Assembly (NCBI GenBank): GCA_029310945.1
Contig: JARJFC010000003.1
Coordinates: forward strand, 62,001 to 126,000
Reading direction: 5' to 3'
DNA: 64,000 nucleotides
DNA from: Leptospira sp. 96542
Lineage (GTDB): Bacteria > Spirochaetota > Leptospiria > Leptospirales > Leptospiraceae
Under the pieces are notes generated by a model. That model was not told the origin of the DNA, did no database searches, and worked only from the letters and a program-made list of their open reading frames with translations. A program made the position numbers and the translations under genes. Positions 8,099 to 16,792 of this stretch are shown piece by piece. Numbering within the stretch: position 1 is the first letter of the stretch; every line of letters begins with the position of its first letter.

Positions 8099-9268
8099 GT
8101 GGTAGTTTTTTATTATATCTTTTCTTTTTTCCTTTTCCTCCCGACCTTTCTTTATGCACAAGGTTTACCTCACCATCCGCCCAAGGGGTTTCATATCCCT
8201 GTCCCCGAAATTTGTATTGGAATCTCGTTTTTTGCGAGTGTCCTTGTGTTTGGGAAAAAACCAAAGTTTTCTTTTGATACGATCTTTGTTTCTTTTCTTC
8301 TCGTTTTGGCTGTCCCTCACTTAGGTCATCTTTTTTTCCGTTTGGGTTGGGATGGTTTTCTACATTACACGCGGATATATCCTTTGTTATTTGGACCCAT
8401 TCTGTATTTCTATGTATCCGATCTCACTGAACAAAAAATCAAAAATCTTTATTTGCATTTTTTACCATTTCTGTTTTTCCATCTCCCTGTTTTTTTTAGT
8501 TTTTTCAATTTCCAAGTAGGAGATTTTTTCCCACTGAAAGGAATTGTTTCTACTAGTATTGTTTTCTCTATTTCTGTTTATAGTTTTTTCATTCTAAAAA
8601 AAATCAAAACCCACAATCATCACTTACAATCTAATTTTTCAAAGATTGATAGTTCCATTGATTTATCGTGGCTAAAAGTACTGTTATGGGTGTTCATTTC
8701 GGCCACTGCCTTTCATGTTATTTATAATATCATCAAATTTAAATATATAAATGTTCTACATAAAGAAATTCGGATGATACAAGGTGTGGAAATCTTAACC
8801 TTTACATTTTTTTTTGCATATTTTGGAGTAAGACAAAATTTTATTTACACTGTTTTTTCCAAAACCCTTGGATCTGGGGGCGCAGAACCTAATATCCGCA
8901 AAAAATATGAAAGGTCTGGTCTGAAACCAGATGAGATTCCTGTTATAAAAGAAAAATTGATTCGGTATATGCAAAATACCAATGCCTATCAGGATAGCGA
9001 ATTCAATTTGGACAAACTTTCTTCGGAAACTGGGATCTTAAAATCATACATCACCCAGGTTTTAAGTGAAGGTATGAACACTAATTTTTATCAATTTGTC
9101 AATGGGTTTCGAATCCGTGGAGTTGTCGAGGAACTGGCTGGTTCCACCAAAACCAATTTATTACAATTGGCCTTCCAATGGGGATTCAATTCGAAATCTA
9201 CCTTCAACGATAGTTTTAAAAAAATAACTGGTAAAACACCATCCGAATTCCAAAAACAAAAAAAATAA
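8099..9268 (+). CDS. AraC-family transcription regulator with multi-spanning membrane domain
   Basis: The protein has 389 residues and starts with GTG immediately after the upstream stop. Residues 1-250 are very hydrophobic, with about seven membrane helices. A linker follows, then from about residue 275 a helix-turn-helix region with FNLDKLSSETGILKSYITQV and a second helix pair LLQLAFQWGFNSKSTFNDSF ending KITGKTPSEFQKQ, the standard AraC C-terminus. Such proteins are thought to sense a membrane or envelope signal and bind DNA at the inner membrane. Close spacing to the flagellar gene suggests cotranscription but not a flagellar role. Terminator-like hairpins follow it. Confidence 0.87.
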   Translation: MVVFYYIFSFFLFLPTFLYAQGLPHHPPKGFHIPVPEICIGISFFASVLVFGKKPKFSFDTIFVSFLLVLAVPHLGHLFFRLGWDGFLHYTRIYPLLFGPILYFYVSDLTEQKIKNLYLHFLPFLFFHLPVFFSFFNFQVGDFFPLKGIVSTSIVFSISVYSFFILKKIKTHNHHLQSNFSKIDSSIDLSWLKVLLWVFISATAFHVIYNIIKFKYINVLHKEIRMIQGVEILTFTFFFAYFGVRQNFIYTVFSKTLGSGGAEPNIRKKYERSGLKPDEIPVIKEKLIRYMQNTNAYQDSEFNLDKLSSETGILKSYITQVLSEGMNTNFYQFVNGFRIRGVVEELAGSTKTNLLQLAFQWGFNSKSTFNDSFKKITGKTPSEFQKQKK

Positions 9269-9300
9269 GTCCGAGCCGATTGGCGCGGACGACTGTTTTA
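9269..9300 (+). terminator. Hairpin directly after the AraC-type gene
   Basis: GTCCG-A-GCC-GATT-GGC-G-CGGAC forms a stem interrupted by one A/G mismatch, at 9269-9290. It is followed by GACTGTTTTATAAAAA. The T-run is short, so this is a weak terminator candidate that may work together with the hairpin at 9324. Confidence 0.45.
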
Positions 9301-9323
9301 TAAAAATCCCTTACCATAGTGAA

Positions 9324-9366
9324 CACCATCCACCTTCCATTTGGATGGTGGATTTAATTTTTTGGG
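9324..9366 (+). terminator. Probable intrinsic terminator
   Basis: CACCATCC at 9324-9331 pairs perfectly with GGATGGTG at 9343-9350 across an 11-base loop, followed by GATTTAATTTTTT. It lies between the AraC-type gene and the YHYH lipoprotein gene, so it separates the two transcription units. The YHYH start codon is 13 bases further on. Confidence 0.6.
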
Positions 9367-9378
9367 ATAGGTATTTCT

Positions 9379-10200
9379 ATGTTTCGATTTTCTCTTTGGA
9401 CAATTTCTATTTTGTTCTCTTTCTTGTATGCGTGCGGTAATTCTAAAAAAAATTCGAGTGAGGAAGCTCTAATTGGAATGCTCGTTTTGAATTCTTTGGG
9501 TGCGAGCTGTGTGACAGAAACTCTCTATGTGGGGGGGCCAAGCTGCCAAACTTGTATCGATGCAAGTTTGCCTACTTGGATCAAAGACAATTTCCATTGT
9601 GTGACCGTAACAAAATCAGGATCAAACTATGTGTTTACCACAAAGAATCTACCACCTTATAAAAGTTATTATTATGGTTCTACCTCGCCTTATTTTGAGG
9701 TGATGGGAGGAGGCAATACGGGCAATCCCAATCTCATCCAGTCGCAAAATTATACATTGACCATTCCAGTAAACCCCGTATTTGATGCAACACCCGATGC
9801 CTCATCCCTCGGTGCTGTGGGAATTTCAACCTACGGTGTTGTTCTCTTTAATAATGAGGCAGCACCTGGCGACGACCTAACAGCTGAATATAGCAGTTTC
9901 GACCAATCAGAAGGGCACCCAACCGCTTCTGGTGAATACCACCACCATACCGAACCGCCCAAATTGACGAACAATGGATCCGAACTCATCGGAGTCATTT
10001 TAGATGGGTATCCCATTTACGGAAAAAAAACAGAAACTGGTTCGTATCCAAGTTTGGATGCAGATACGGGAACAAGGTCTTGCACAAACGCTTATTTCCC
10101 AAGTGGTACATACTGTTACCATGTTCGCAATGGTTCGGGTGTCAATGGATACTTAGTGAGTAAATACCGTGGGGTGAAGGGAACAGCCTCTGGTAAATAA
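9379..10200 (+). CDS. YHYH-domain lipoprotein
   Basis: The protein has 273 residues. The signal peptide ends in a lipobox (SFLYACGN, cysteine at about residue 19), so the product is a lipoprotein. The YHYH signature is clear: GEYHHHTEPPKL near residue 188, followed by ELIGVILDGYPIYGKK. A C-terminal YHVRNG motif and several cysteines (CQTC, CTNAYFPSGTYCYHV) suggest metal binding or disulfides. YHYH proteins are uncharacterised but often sit near copper or cytochrome-oxidase genes. Here the next two genes include a SCO1-type copper chaperone, which supports a copper role by inference. Confidence 0.88.
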   Translation: MFRFSLWTISILFSFLYACGNSKKNSSEEALIGMLVLNSLGASCVTETLYVGGPSCQTCIDASLPTWIKDNFHCVTVTKSGSNYVFTTKNLPPYKSYYYGSTSPYFEVMGGGNTGNPNLIQSQNYTLTIPVNPVFDATPDASSLGAVGISTYGVVLFNNEAAPGDDLTAEYSSFDQSEGHPTASGEYHHHTEPPKLTNNGSELIGVILDGYPIYGKKTETGSYPSLDADTGTRSCTNAYFPSGTYCYHVRNGSGVNGYLVSKYRGVKGTASGK

Positions 10201-10208
10201 GATTTTAA

Positions 10209-10877
10209 ATGAAATTTGAAATGAGAATGATGATTCGAATAACAAAAAATTATAAATTACTAAGATTGAGCCAATCGTTTGGTTACAGTTATTGTTTGGA
10301 TCTGTTTAAAAATTTAAATTTTTCATTTTCTATGATTGTTTTCTGTAGTGTTTTGGTTTTCTCCTGCGAAAATAAAACTGTGAATTCAGACGATCCAGAC
10401 ATAGTCTTTTTGGATGAAACTGTTTTTTATATGGGTAAACCATTTACAGGAAAGTTGGTTGACGGAAAGGATCCGTTTTCTATCAAACGGATCACTCCAT
10501 TTGTGGGTGGAAAAATTGATGGAATCGAAAAAGATATTCATCCGAACGGTCGATTGTCCGCAGAACGAAAGTTTAGCGATGGTAAGCGGGTTGGATTACA
10601 TCGGGGATGGTATCCGAATGGCAATCTACGTTTTGAGGCTAGTTATGCTCTGAGTGGAAAACTTCACGGTAAACAGAAAGAATGGTACGAATCAGGAAAA
10701 CCATATACATATACCGAAATAAAGGATGGTGAAGAGGTCGGTAAAAAAATATGGAGGGAAGATGGGCAATTGTATGCAAATTATGTTTTCAAAGATGGTC
10801 GTATTTTTGGGTTAACTGGTGGAAAACTTTGTAACCAAATCAGAGGAAACCAAAATGGAGAAACAAATGTATTTTAA
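10209..10877 (+). CDS. YwqK/MORN-repeat-like lipoprotein
   Basis: Up to 222 residues from the ATG at 10209. A hydrophobic segment ends in a lipobox-like VLVFSCEN at about residue 55, so translation may really start later (ATG at 10332 gives a compact signal peptide, although no ribosome site precedes it). The mature part consists of MORN_2/YwqK repeats: EKDIHPNGRLSAERKFSDGK, HRGWYPNGNLRFEASY and KEWYESGKPYTYTEIKDG. YwqK proteins are sometimes labelled antitoxins, but no toxin partner is present. It lies 8 bases after the YHYH gene and overlaps the SCO1 gene by 23 bases, which suggests an extracytoplasmic partner role in that set. Confidence 0.8.
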   Translation: MKFEMRMMIRITKNYKLLRLSQSFGYSYCLDLFKNLNFSFSMIVFCSVLVFSCENKTVNSDDPDIVFLDETVFYMGKPFTGKLVDGKDPFSIKRITPFVGGKIDGIEKDIHPNGRLSAERKFSDGKRVGLHRGWYPNGNLRFEASYALSGKLHGKQKEWYESGKPYTYTEIKDGEEVGKKIWREDGQLYANYVFKDGRIFGLTGGKLCNQIRGNQNGETNVF

Positions 10878-11562
10878 ACAAATAATGATAAAGATTCTAT
10901 TACTATCCTCTTTGGTACATTCTGTGAACTGCCAAGATCTCGGGTCAAATATTCTTTCTTTTCCCGAAAATTCTGAATTTGCCAAACCAATGGATGGCAA
11001 ACTTCCGTATTTTTCAAAATCGGAAATCACACCCATTTGGGAAATTCCGAAAGAAGGAGTGAGGGTCATCCAATCGTTTCGTTTTTTGGATCAAAATGCA
11101 AATGAAGTGACAGAGAAAAGAATGAAGGGAGAGATTTCCGTCGTATCATTTTTTTTCACTCGTTGTGCTGGGATCTGTCCAACCATCACAAACAACTTAA
11201 AAATCATACAATCGAAAAAACAAAACAATGTAAGGTTGTATTCTTTTAGTGCCACTCCCGATTTAGATTCACCTTCTGTATTAAAAAAATATGCGAAAGA
11301 AAGGGGGATCAACCATTTGTATTGGTCACTCTTAACCGGTGAGAAGGAGAAAATTTATGATATTGCTCGGAATACTTTTCGAGCAGACACAATCTCTGCC
11401 GCACAAAACAGAAAAAAGGTGGTGACTAAAAATGATTTTTTACATTCTGAAAATATTTACCTCCTAGACAAAGAACTCCGACTGAGAGGCATTTACAATG
11501 GTAGGATTCTATCTTCCATAAATGACCTTTTGGCTGATATCGAAGTATTAAAAAAGGAATGA
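10855..11562 (+). CDS. SCO1/SenC-family copper chaperone
   Basis: About 235 residues from the ATG at 10855. This start has an AGAGGAAAC ribosome site 5-13 bases upstream; an in-frame start 12 codons earlier has none. A signal sequence ends near VHSVNCQD, possibly a relaxed spirochaetal lipobox. The thioredoxin-like fold has the copper-binding pair CAGIC in FFFTRCAGICPTITNN and the conserved histidine in FLHSENIYLLDKE, the three SCO1 ligands. SCO proteins load the CuA centre of cytochrome oxidase or act in copper redox balance. It is the last gene of the YHYH/YwqK/SCO1 operon. Confidence 0.92.
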   Translation: MEKQMYFKQIMIKILLLSSLVHSVNCQDLGSNILSFPENSEFAKPMDGKLPYFSKSEITPIWEIPKEGVRVIQSFRFLDQNANEVTEKRMKGEISVVSFFFTRCAGICPTITNNLKIIQSKKQNNVRLYSFSATPDLDSPSVLKKYAKERGINHLYWSLLTGEKEKIYDIARNTFRADTISAAQNRKKVVTKNDFLHSENIYLLDKELRLRGIYNGRILSSINDLLADIEVLKKE

Positions 11563-11594
11563 GGATGCTTTCCTTATATATATTTAAAGAATCT

Positions 11595-11981
11595 TCAATC
11601 CTTTGAAACTTTGTTTCTAAAATAATAATAATTCAATCCAACTGCGAATAGTACGATCAAACTTCCAAAAAATTCCCTTACTTCCTCTATATAAGGTTTG
11701 TCATCCGACATAGGTGTACTTAAAATATTTTCCATACCTTTGGTATACCAAATGTAAGCTCCATCCACAATGATGAGGATTTGTAAGGCGAGTACACCCA
11801 GCATAAAGAAAAACAGCGGAAGGTAAAAACGATTGCCAATGGAAAGAAGAGAGATCAGTGCTCCCAGTCCGTAAAGAAACATCCAATGGATGGGGTCGGG
11901 GTCATTGTACTGCAAACTGGCAGAAAGAAGGAAGAGGGCTGCAAAAAGGCCATTTAAAATTTTAAAGAGAGTTTGCTTCAT
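11595..11981 (-). CDS. TMEM220-family small membrane protein
   Basis: 128 residues starting MKQTLFKILNG. The frame runs open upstream to 12098, but the added residues are charged and unlike a membrane protein, so I start at 11981. The family hallmark ASLQYNDPDPIHWMFLYG lies at residues 20-37. About four membrane helices are visible. TMEM220 proteins are small integral membrane proteins of unknown function found in bacteria and animals. The gene converges on SCO1, 32 bases apart, and is divergent from the chemotaxis receptor gene. Confidence 0.82.
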   Translation of the reverse strand: MKQTLFKILNGLFAALFLLSASLQYNDPDPIHWMFLYGLGALISLLSIGNRFYLPLFFFMLGVLALQILIIVDGAYIWYTKGMENILSTPMSDDKPYIEEVREFFGSLIVLFAVGLNYYYFRNKVSKD

Positions 11982-12231
11982 AGAATTACAGTCTCGATGG
12001 TTTGGGATCCTCCTCGTTCGTAAACCATTTTCGGAGAAGCCCAAACAGTGCCAGCGGATGATGAATCCCCGTTGGACTGCTGAGAAGACCCTATCCAAGC
12101 GCAGACGAGGCGGATGACAAAAAGATGAGAACTTCCTCGGTTTTTAAAAAATCAGTCGATTCCATAAGAATCCATTCGTAAAATGTAAGAATCGACAGAT
12201 GTCAACTACTCTCTTGTTACGGAAAAATGAT

Positions 12232-13800
12232 ATGAAAAATGAACGAACCATTGAAAAAATTGCGGCCACGGGACCTCGGACCATCAATCGAATCCGGTTT
12301 GGACTCGTGGTTTTATTTTTGGCCTCACTCGGTGCATCTTGGGAACAAAGTTCGTTCTCGCAAAACATGGCTTATTTGGGCGGAACAATCTCCATGTTTT
12401 CTTTTGGAATTTTTAATTTAGTTTACCATTTTAGGAATGGAAAAATTTCCGAACGAGTTGGTAAAATTTCTGTTTTGGCAGATGCAACGGCTCTCGCAAC
12501 CGTAATGTTCTTCGCTTCTTCCACTGATGCAAATATGTCGTCTGGCATCATTCGTTCTATCATTTTGTATGCGATCAATGTAATGTTCATTGTGTATTCA
12601 GGACTTCTGCTTTCGCCGCGGTTTGTCATTATCACTGGTTTTACCTGTGCAATTTTGCAAGTGGGAGTTATCTACAACAGTCATTTGCACGGTGTGGTTC
12701 TTACGGAAGATCCCATTGATGTTTTGTCCATTGGTTTTGCTTCTATTTCTGAACAAACTATCAAAATTGTATTTTTAATTGTCCTTGCCTTTGTGACTCG
12801 GAGTGTGATCAATATTTTTGTTTTACTAAGGGAAGCGGAAGAGGATAAATTGCAAACCATCATCGCTTCAGGTGAGGAATTGAAACGAAGCAAAGAACGA
12901 ATGGACTCCGTCGCTTTGTCGATGAAAAATAAATCAAAATCTCTCCGTACTTTTGCGGATGAATTTTTCGATGTAGTGAGTGGGAATGTTGCAAGTTTCG
13001 AAGAAATTGGAAGTACAATGAACGAATTTGTTTCGCAAATTGACACTGCCACAACCAATGTAAAAGACCAATTCGGAAAAATCGAAGAACTATTGAAAGA
13101 AAGTAACCATTCCAGAACCTTGATTGATAAAATTTCTGGTCATTCGAAAGATTTAAACGAACGTATCCAAACCGTTTTGGAAGCAAGTAAGGAAGTCACA
13201 AGTTTTGTATCGAATCTTTCTGGATCATTGGATTCATTAGGTGATTCTTTCAAATCTGTGGGTGAAGTGACAGATATTATGGCTGAAGTTGCCGATAGAA
13301 CCAACTTGCTTTCGTTAAATGCATCCATCGAAGCTGCAAGGGCAGGCGCCGCAGGGCGAGGGTTTGCGGTTGTGGCAACGGAAGTTTCCAAATTAGCGGA
13401 GAGTAGCGGACAAAACGCGGCCCGCATTTCAAAAATCATAGGTCAATCCAACTCATTTGTTGTAACGGGTAGGAGTTCAGCACTCACCACCACTGAAAAA
13501 GTAAAAGACCAAGAGGTGCAGTTCCAAACGTTTTTGCTTCGGTTCAATGAATTGAATGGATTACTAGAAAATCAATTGCAAATCAACGATTATTTTCTAT
13601 CGAGTTTGTCCGAATTAACCAAACTTTCTGGAAGTATTGAAACAAGTTCAAAAGAACAAAACATTGGTGCAAATATGATATTAACTGCCATTGAAAATTT
13701 ACAAGGAACTATGGATGCTCTTTTAACAAAAAGTGAGTTATTATCTGAAACTATCAAAGCTCTCGAAGAAGAGGCTCTCCTCCTAACAGATGAGAATTAG
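12232..13800 (+). CDS. Methyl-accepting chemotaxis protein with multi-helix membrane sensor
   Basis: About 522 residues from the ATG at 12232, which has GGAA 7 bases upstream; an in-frame ATG at 12199 is also possible. Residues 1-200 contain about six membrane helices and no obvious periplasmic ligand domain, so the receptor probably senses a membrane-linked or internal signal. No clear HAMP domain is visible. The signalling tip is [20 protein letters not shown] followed by [17 protein letters not shown], the conserved site that contacts CheA and CheW. Long coiled-coil stretches flank the tip. It stands alone, with about 250 bases upstream that hold no gene I can support and presumably its promoter. 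Confidence 0.92.
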   Translation: MKNERTIEKIAATGPRTINRIRFGLVVLFLASLGASWEQSSFSQNMAYLGGTISMFSFGIFNLVYHFRNGKISERVGKISVLADATALATVMFFASSTDANMSSGIIRSIILYAINVMFIVYSGLLLSPRFVIITGFTCAILQVGVIYNSHLHGVVLTEDPIDVLSIGFASISEQTIKIVFLIVLAFVTRSVINIFVLLREAEEDKLQTIIASGEELKRSKERMDSVALSMKNKSKSLRTFADEFFDVVSGNVASFEEIGSTMNEFVSQIDTATTNVKDQFGKIEELLKESNHSRTLIDKISGHSKDLNERIQTVLEASKEVTSFVSNLSGSLDSLGDSFKSVGEVTDIMAEVADRTNLLSLNASIEAARAGAAGRGFAVVATEVSKLAESSGQNAARISKIIGQSNSFVVTGRSSALTTTEKVKDQEVQFQTFLLRFNELNGLLENQLQINDYFLSSLSELTKLSGSIETSSKEQNIGANMILTAIENLQGTMDALLTKSELLSETIKALEEEALLLTDEN

Positions 13801-13851
13801 GAATTTATTAAAATAAGCGAAAATACTAAAATAATAATCGAGAGGTGCCAT

Positions 13852-15732
13852 TTGTTTTCCAATCAGTTTTTAAAGTCCACTTTTTGTCTTGTTCTGTTTT
13901 CTGTTTTATACAGTTGTTCTTCCCGTCCCTTGGTGGAAGGTTTTAAAGATCCTCAAGGGAGTTTACGTGAGACCGCCAAGGCAAAAGAGTTTATGGTTTC
14001 TACTGGTCATCCTTTGGCAACCAAAGCTGCCTTAGAAGTCTTAGAAGCAGGTGGAAATGCCTTTGATGCCAGTGTAGCCGCACTGCTCGTATTAAACGTG
14101 ACCAATGGAGAGGCTGCGAGCTTTCCATCAGTTGCTCCCACACTCGTTTATTCTGCAAAAAATGGGGAAGTTGAAGGTTATATTGGAGCGGGCAAAGCAC
14201 CAAAAAAAGCAACCATAGAATTTTTTAAGTCCAAAGGCCATAAAGTCATTCCTAAAAATTCCATTTTGAATCAGCTATTGCCTTCCTCTCCAGATGTGAT
14301 TGTCGCTTTACTCAAAAAATACGGAACAAAATCATTTTCTGAACTCGCTGGACCTGCGATTCAAACCGCAAAACAGGGATTTCCTGCCCATAGAATCCTC
14401 GTTAAAAATTTGGATTTGCCTTTGTACAAACGGCTTGGATTTACAATTTTAATGCCGTATAATTCTGAAGTGTATTTGGAAAAAAAATGGTGGTATCCCA
14501 TCCGACATGGAGAACTCACAAAAAGAGAAGATCTTGCGAAAACTCTGGAATCGCTTGCGGAAGCCGAAACCATTGTCATCAAAAACGGAGGCAACCGAAA
14601 CAAAGGATTGGATGCAGTCCGCGATTATTTTTATGTAGGCCCCATTGCCAAAAAAATTGTGGATTTCCATTCAGAAGAGGGGGGGCTTATCACCTCAGAG
14701 GATTTAAAAAATTATGATGCTGGTTTTGAAACTCCACTCGTTGGGAGTTTTGGCAATTTCCAAATTTATGCGAACGATACATGGAGCCAAGGTGCTGTGG
14801 TACCACTCACCTTGCAGATCTTAGAAGGTATCGATTTAAAAAAAATGGGTCATAATAGCCCTGAATACATCCACACGGTAACACAAGCAATTGAACTTGC
14901 CATGGCCGACAGGGAGGCTTACTTTGGCGATCCTGAATTTGTGAATGTACCATCCAACGGACTTCTATCGAAAGAGTATGCAAAACTAAGGCGAAACCTC
15001 ATTCAAAAAAAAGCATTTGGAAAAACACCCGAAGCGGGAAACCCTTGGCAATTCGAGAAAATCAAAAAGAAAAGTCAGTCTAAACTGGATCCGATGATCA
15101 ACAGAAAGTTAGATGGTGACAATTTAGCGGTCAGTGAAATTCGTTATGGGAAGGACACAACATATTTGAGCATAGTTGATAAAGATGGTAATGCCATTTC
15201 TTTAACACCGAGCGATTTTCCACAATCTCCGATGGTTCCCGGTACAGGTTTAACACTTGGTATCCGAATGACACAATTCCGTTTAGATCCGAACCATCCA
15301 TCTTCTTTGGTTCCAGGCAAACGACCTCGAATCACACCTAATCCAAGTATGGTTTTGAAAAACGGAAAATTGTTTATGAGTTTTGGAACTCCTGGTGGGG
15401 ATGTACAAACGCAAGCGATGATTCAGTATTTTTTAAACTTAATTGTGTTTGGAATGGATCCACAAAAAGCAGTGGAAGCACCTAGGTTTCGTTCGATCAA
15501 TTGGGAAGATTCGTTTTCACCACATACCTATACTGCGGGTGGACTCGAATTAGAGGAAAACCTCTATGAAAATGTTGGGAAACAAATGAAAGAATTGGGT
15601 TACGATGTGTACAAAAAGGGAAAACTTGATAATGATTTTGGTTCTGTTTGCGCAGTGATTAAAGATGAAAGTTCAGGACTCCTCCTTGGGGTGGCTGACC
15701 CAAGAGAAGAATCCTACGCAGAGGGAAGGTAA
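13852..15732 (+). CDS. ggt: Gamma-glutamyltransferase-family lipoprotein
   Basis: 626 residues starting at TTG 13852, preceded by GAGAGG. The signal peptide ends VLYSCSSR, a lipobox, so this enzyme is anchored to a membrane. Family motifs: STGHPLATKAALEVLEAGGN, AFDASVAALLVLNVTNGEA, the nucleophile region DTTYLSIVDKDGNAISLT (second T of TTY), and GTPGGDVQTQAMIQ near the C-terminus. The enzyme moves the gamma-glutamyl group of glutathione and related peptides. The residue after the catalytic Thr is Tyr instead of the usual His, as in divergent subfamilies, so the substrate may differ from glutathione. Confidence 0.92.
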   Translation: MFSNQFLKSTFCLVLFSVLYSCSSRPLVEGFKDPQGSLRETAKAKEFMVSTGHPLATKAALEVLEAGGNAFDASVAALLVLNVTNGEAASFPSVAPTLVYSAKNGEVEGYIGAGKAPKKATIEFFKSKGHKVIPKNSILNQLLPSSPDVIVALLKKYGTKSFSELAGPAIQTAKQGFPAHRILVKNLDLPLYKRLGFTILMPYNSEVYLEKKWWYPIRHGELTKREDLAKTLESLAEAETIVIKNGGNRNKGLDAVRDYFYVGPIAKKIVDFHSEEGGLITSEDLKNYDAGFETPLVGSFGNFQIYANDTWSQGAVVPLTLQILEGIDLKKMGHNSPEYIHTVTQAIELAMADREAYFGDPEFVNVPSNGLLSKEYAKLRRNLIQKKAFGKTPEAGNPWQFEKIKKKSQSKLDPMINRKLDGDNLAVSEIRYGKDTTYLSIVDKDGNAISLTPSDFPQSPMVPGTGLTLGIRMTQFRLDPNHPSSLVPGKRPRITPNPSMVLKNGKLFMSFGTPGGDVQTQAMIQYFLNLIVFGMDPQKAVEAPRFRSINWEDSFSPHTYTAGGLELEENLYENVGKQMKELGYDVYKKGKLDNDFGSVCAVIKDESSGLLLGVADPREESYAEGR

Positions 15733-15758
15733 ACCAATCCTCCTACAAAAATGATTTT

Positions 15759-15782
15759 GGTTTGGTCAGAATTGGCCAAACC
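15759..15782. terminator. Inverted repeat between convergent genes
   Basis: GGTTTGG at 15759-15765 pairs with CCAAACC at 15776-15782 across a 10-base loop. It sits exactly between the ends of the gamma-glutamyltransferase and alpha/beta-hydrolase genes, where a shared terminator is expected. There is no clean T-run on either side, so the terminator call is tentative. Confidence 0.4.
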
Positions 15783-16667
15783 TCAGTTTAAATTCTTAGA
15801 AAAAAATTCTACCGCACGCGTTTCTGATTCTTTGGGGTAAACATTCCAAATGCGTTCATGCCTCGTGCAGGCTGGTGACCAAATGGACTTAGGTTCCTTT
15901 GCTTTGGCAAAAAGATCGAGTGCGTGGTGGTGATCGACATAATCGTCCGCATCACAATGGAAAATGGCAATGGGTCGTGGTGAAATATTACCAATGGAAT
16001 CAATGGGACGAACGGATTCTATATCTAAATCTCCTCGAACATTGATGAATAGTTTAACAAGTGGGATGAGTGGGTAATAGGGAATTCCAAAATCTCTCTG
16101 CGCAGATTCGACAAGTACGTCTAAGGCCGAACCATAACCGCTGCTAAACAAACCTGCTTTGATGTTTTTGTTTTTATCCATAGCGATGATACTCGTTGCA
16201 GAACCCATGGAAAATCCGAAAATACCAATTGATGTTTGCCCTTTGGATTCTAAAAATTCGAGTGCCGCCTTCACATCCTTCTGTTCATGGTAACCCATGG
16301 ATGCGAAACCGCCGTGATTCCTTCGTAAACTCAAAAGTAATAGATTATAACCCGCACCATATAAACTTTTTGCAAACCTAAGCCCTTCATTCTTTTGCCC
16401 ACCATGCCCATGAACAAGTAGTATGGACTTGTTTGTCTTGTTATGTTGAATATAATAAGCTTCTAAATTAAGACCATCTTCTGTAGGGAAACTAACTACT
16501 TCATATGGCAAACCGAGTTCTCCCGGAGTTTCGCAAAAAACATGGTGTTCTTTTGAACAGCGTACATTTGGGTATAACACCAAACTGGAAAAATAGTATG
16601 CGGCGGATAATAACCCTAAGAGGAGGATACCGAAGATTGTGAAAAAGATTTTTTTTAGCGAAAACAT
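15783..16667 (-). CDS. Membrane-anchored alpha/beta hydrolase
   Basis: About 294 residues from ATG 16667 (MFSLKKIFF). An in-frame GTG at 16793 would add 42 residues and abut the upstream gene; I prefer the ATG because it begins a normal signal-anchor helix. Catalytic features: oxyanion region LLVHGHGGQKNEG, nucleophile elbow GIFGFSMGSATS (Ser), acid in FHCDADDYVDHHHA (Asp) and base in CTRHERIW (His). This arrangement fits the BAAT/YqkD-like exported hydrolases. The substrate is unknown. It is probably extracytoplasmic and tethered by the N-terminal helix. Confidence 0.86.
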   Translation of the reverse strand: MFSLKKIFFTIFGILLLGLLSAAYYFSSLVLYPNVRCSKEHHVFCETPGELGLPYEVVSFPTEDGLNLEAYYIQHNKTNKSILLVHGHGGQKNEGLRFAKSLYGAGYNLLLLSLRRNHGGFASMGYHEQKDVKAALEFLESKGQTSIGIFGFSMGSATSIIAMDKNKNIKAGLFSSGYGSALDVLVESAQRDFGIPYYPLIPLVKLFINVRGDLDIESVRPIDSIGNISPRPIAIFHCDADDYVDHHHALDLFAKAKEPKSIWSPACTRHERIWNVYPKESETRAVEFFSKNLN

Positions 16668-16792
16668 AGGGTGAAATAGAATGCTTACTCTTAAGGATTG
16701 CAAGAGATTTTTTGAATAATCTCTTAAATATTCTTTTTGTTCTGTTAAAATTATTTTGTTAAAAAATTCTATTTTGTAATGAGTTCGCCACA

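Noticed and set aside
10209..10877. Toxin-antitoxin pair based on the YwqK label
   Set aside because: No partner toxin gene is adjacent and the protein looks like an exported lipoprotein, so an antitoxin role is unlikely.
11982..12098. Extended N-terminus of the TMEM220 gene
   Set aside because: The added 39 residues are charged and cysteine-rich, unlike the family, which begins at the ATG at 11981.
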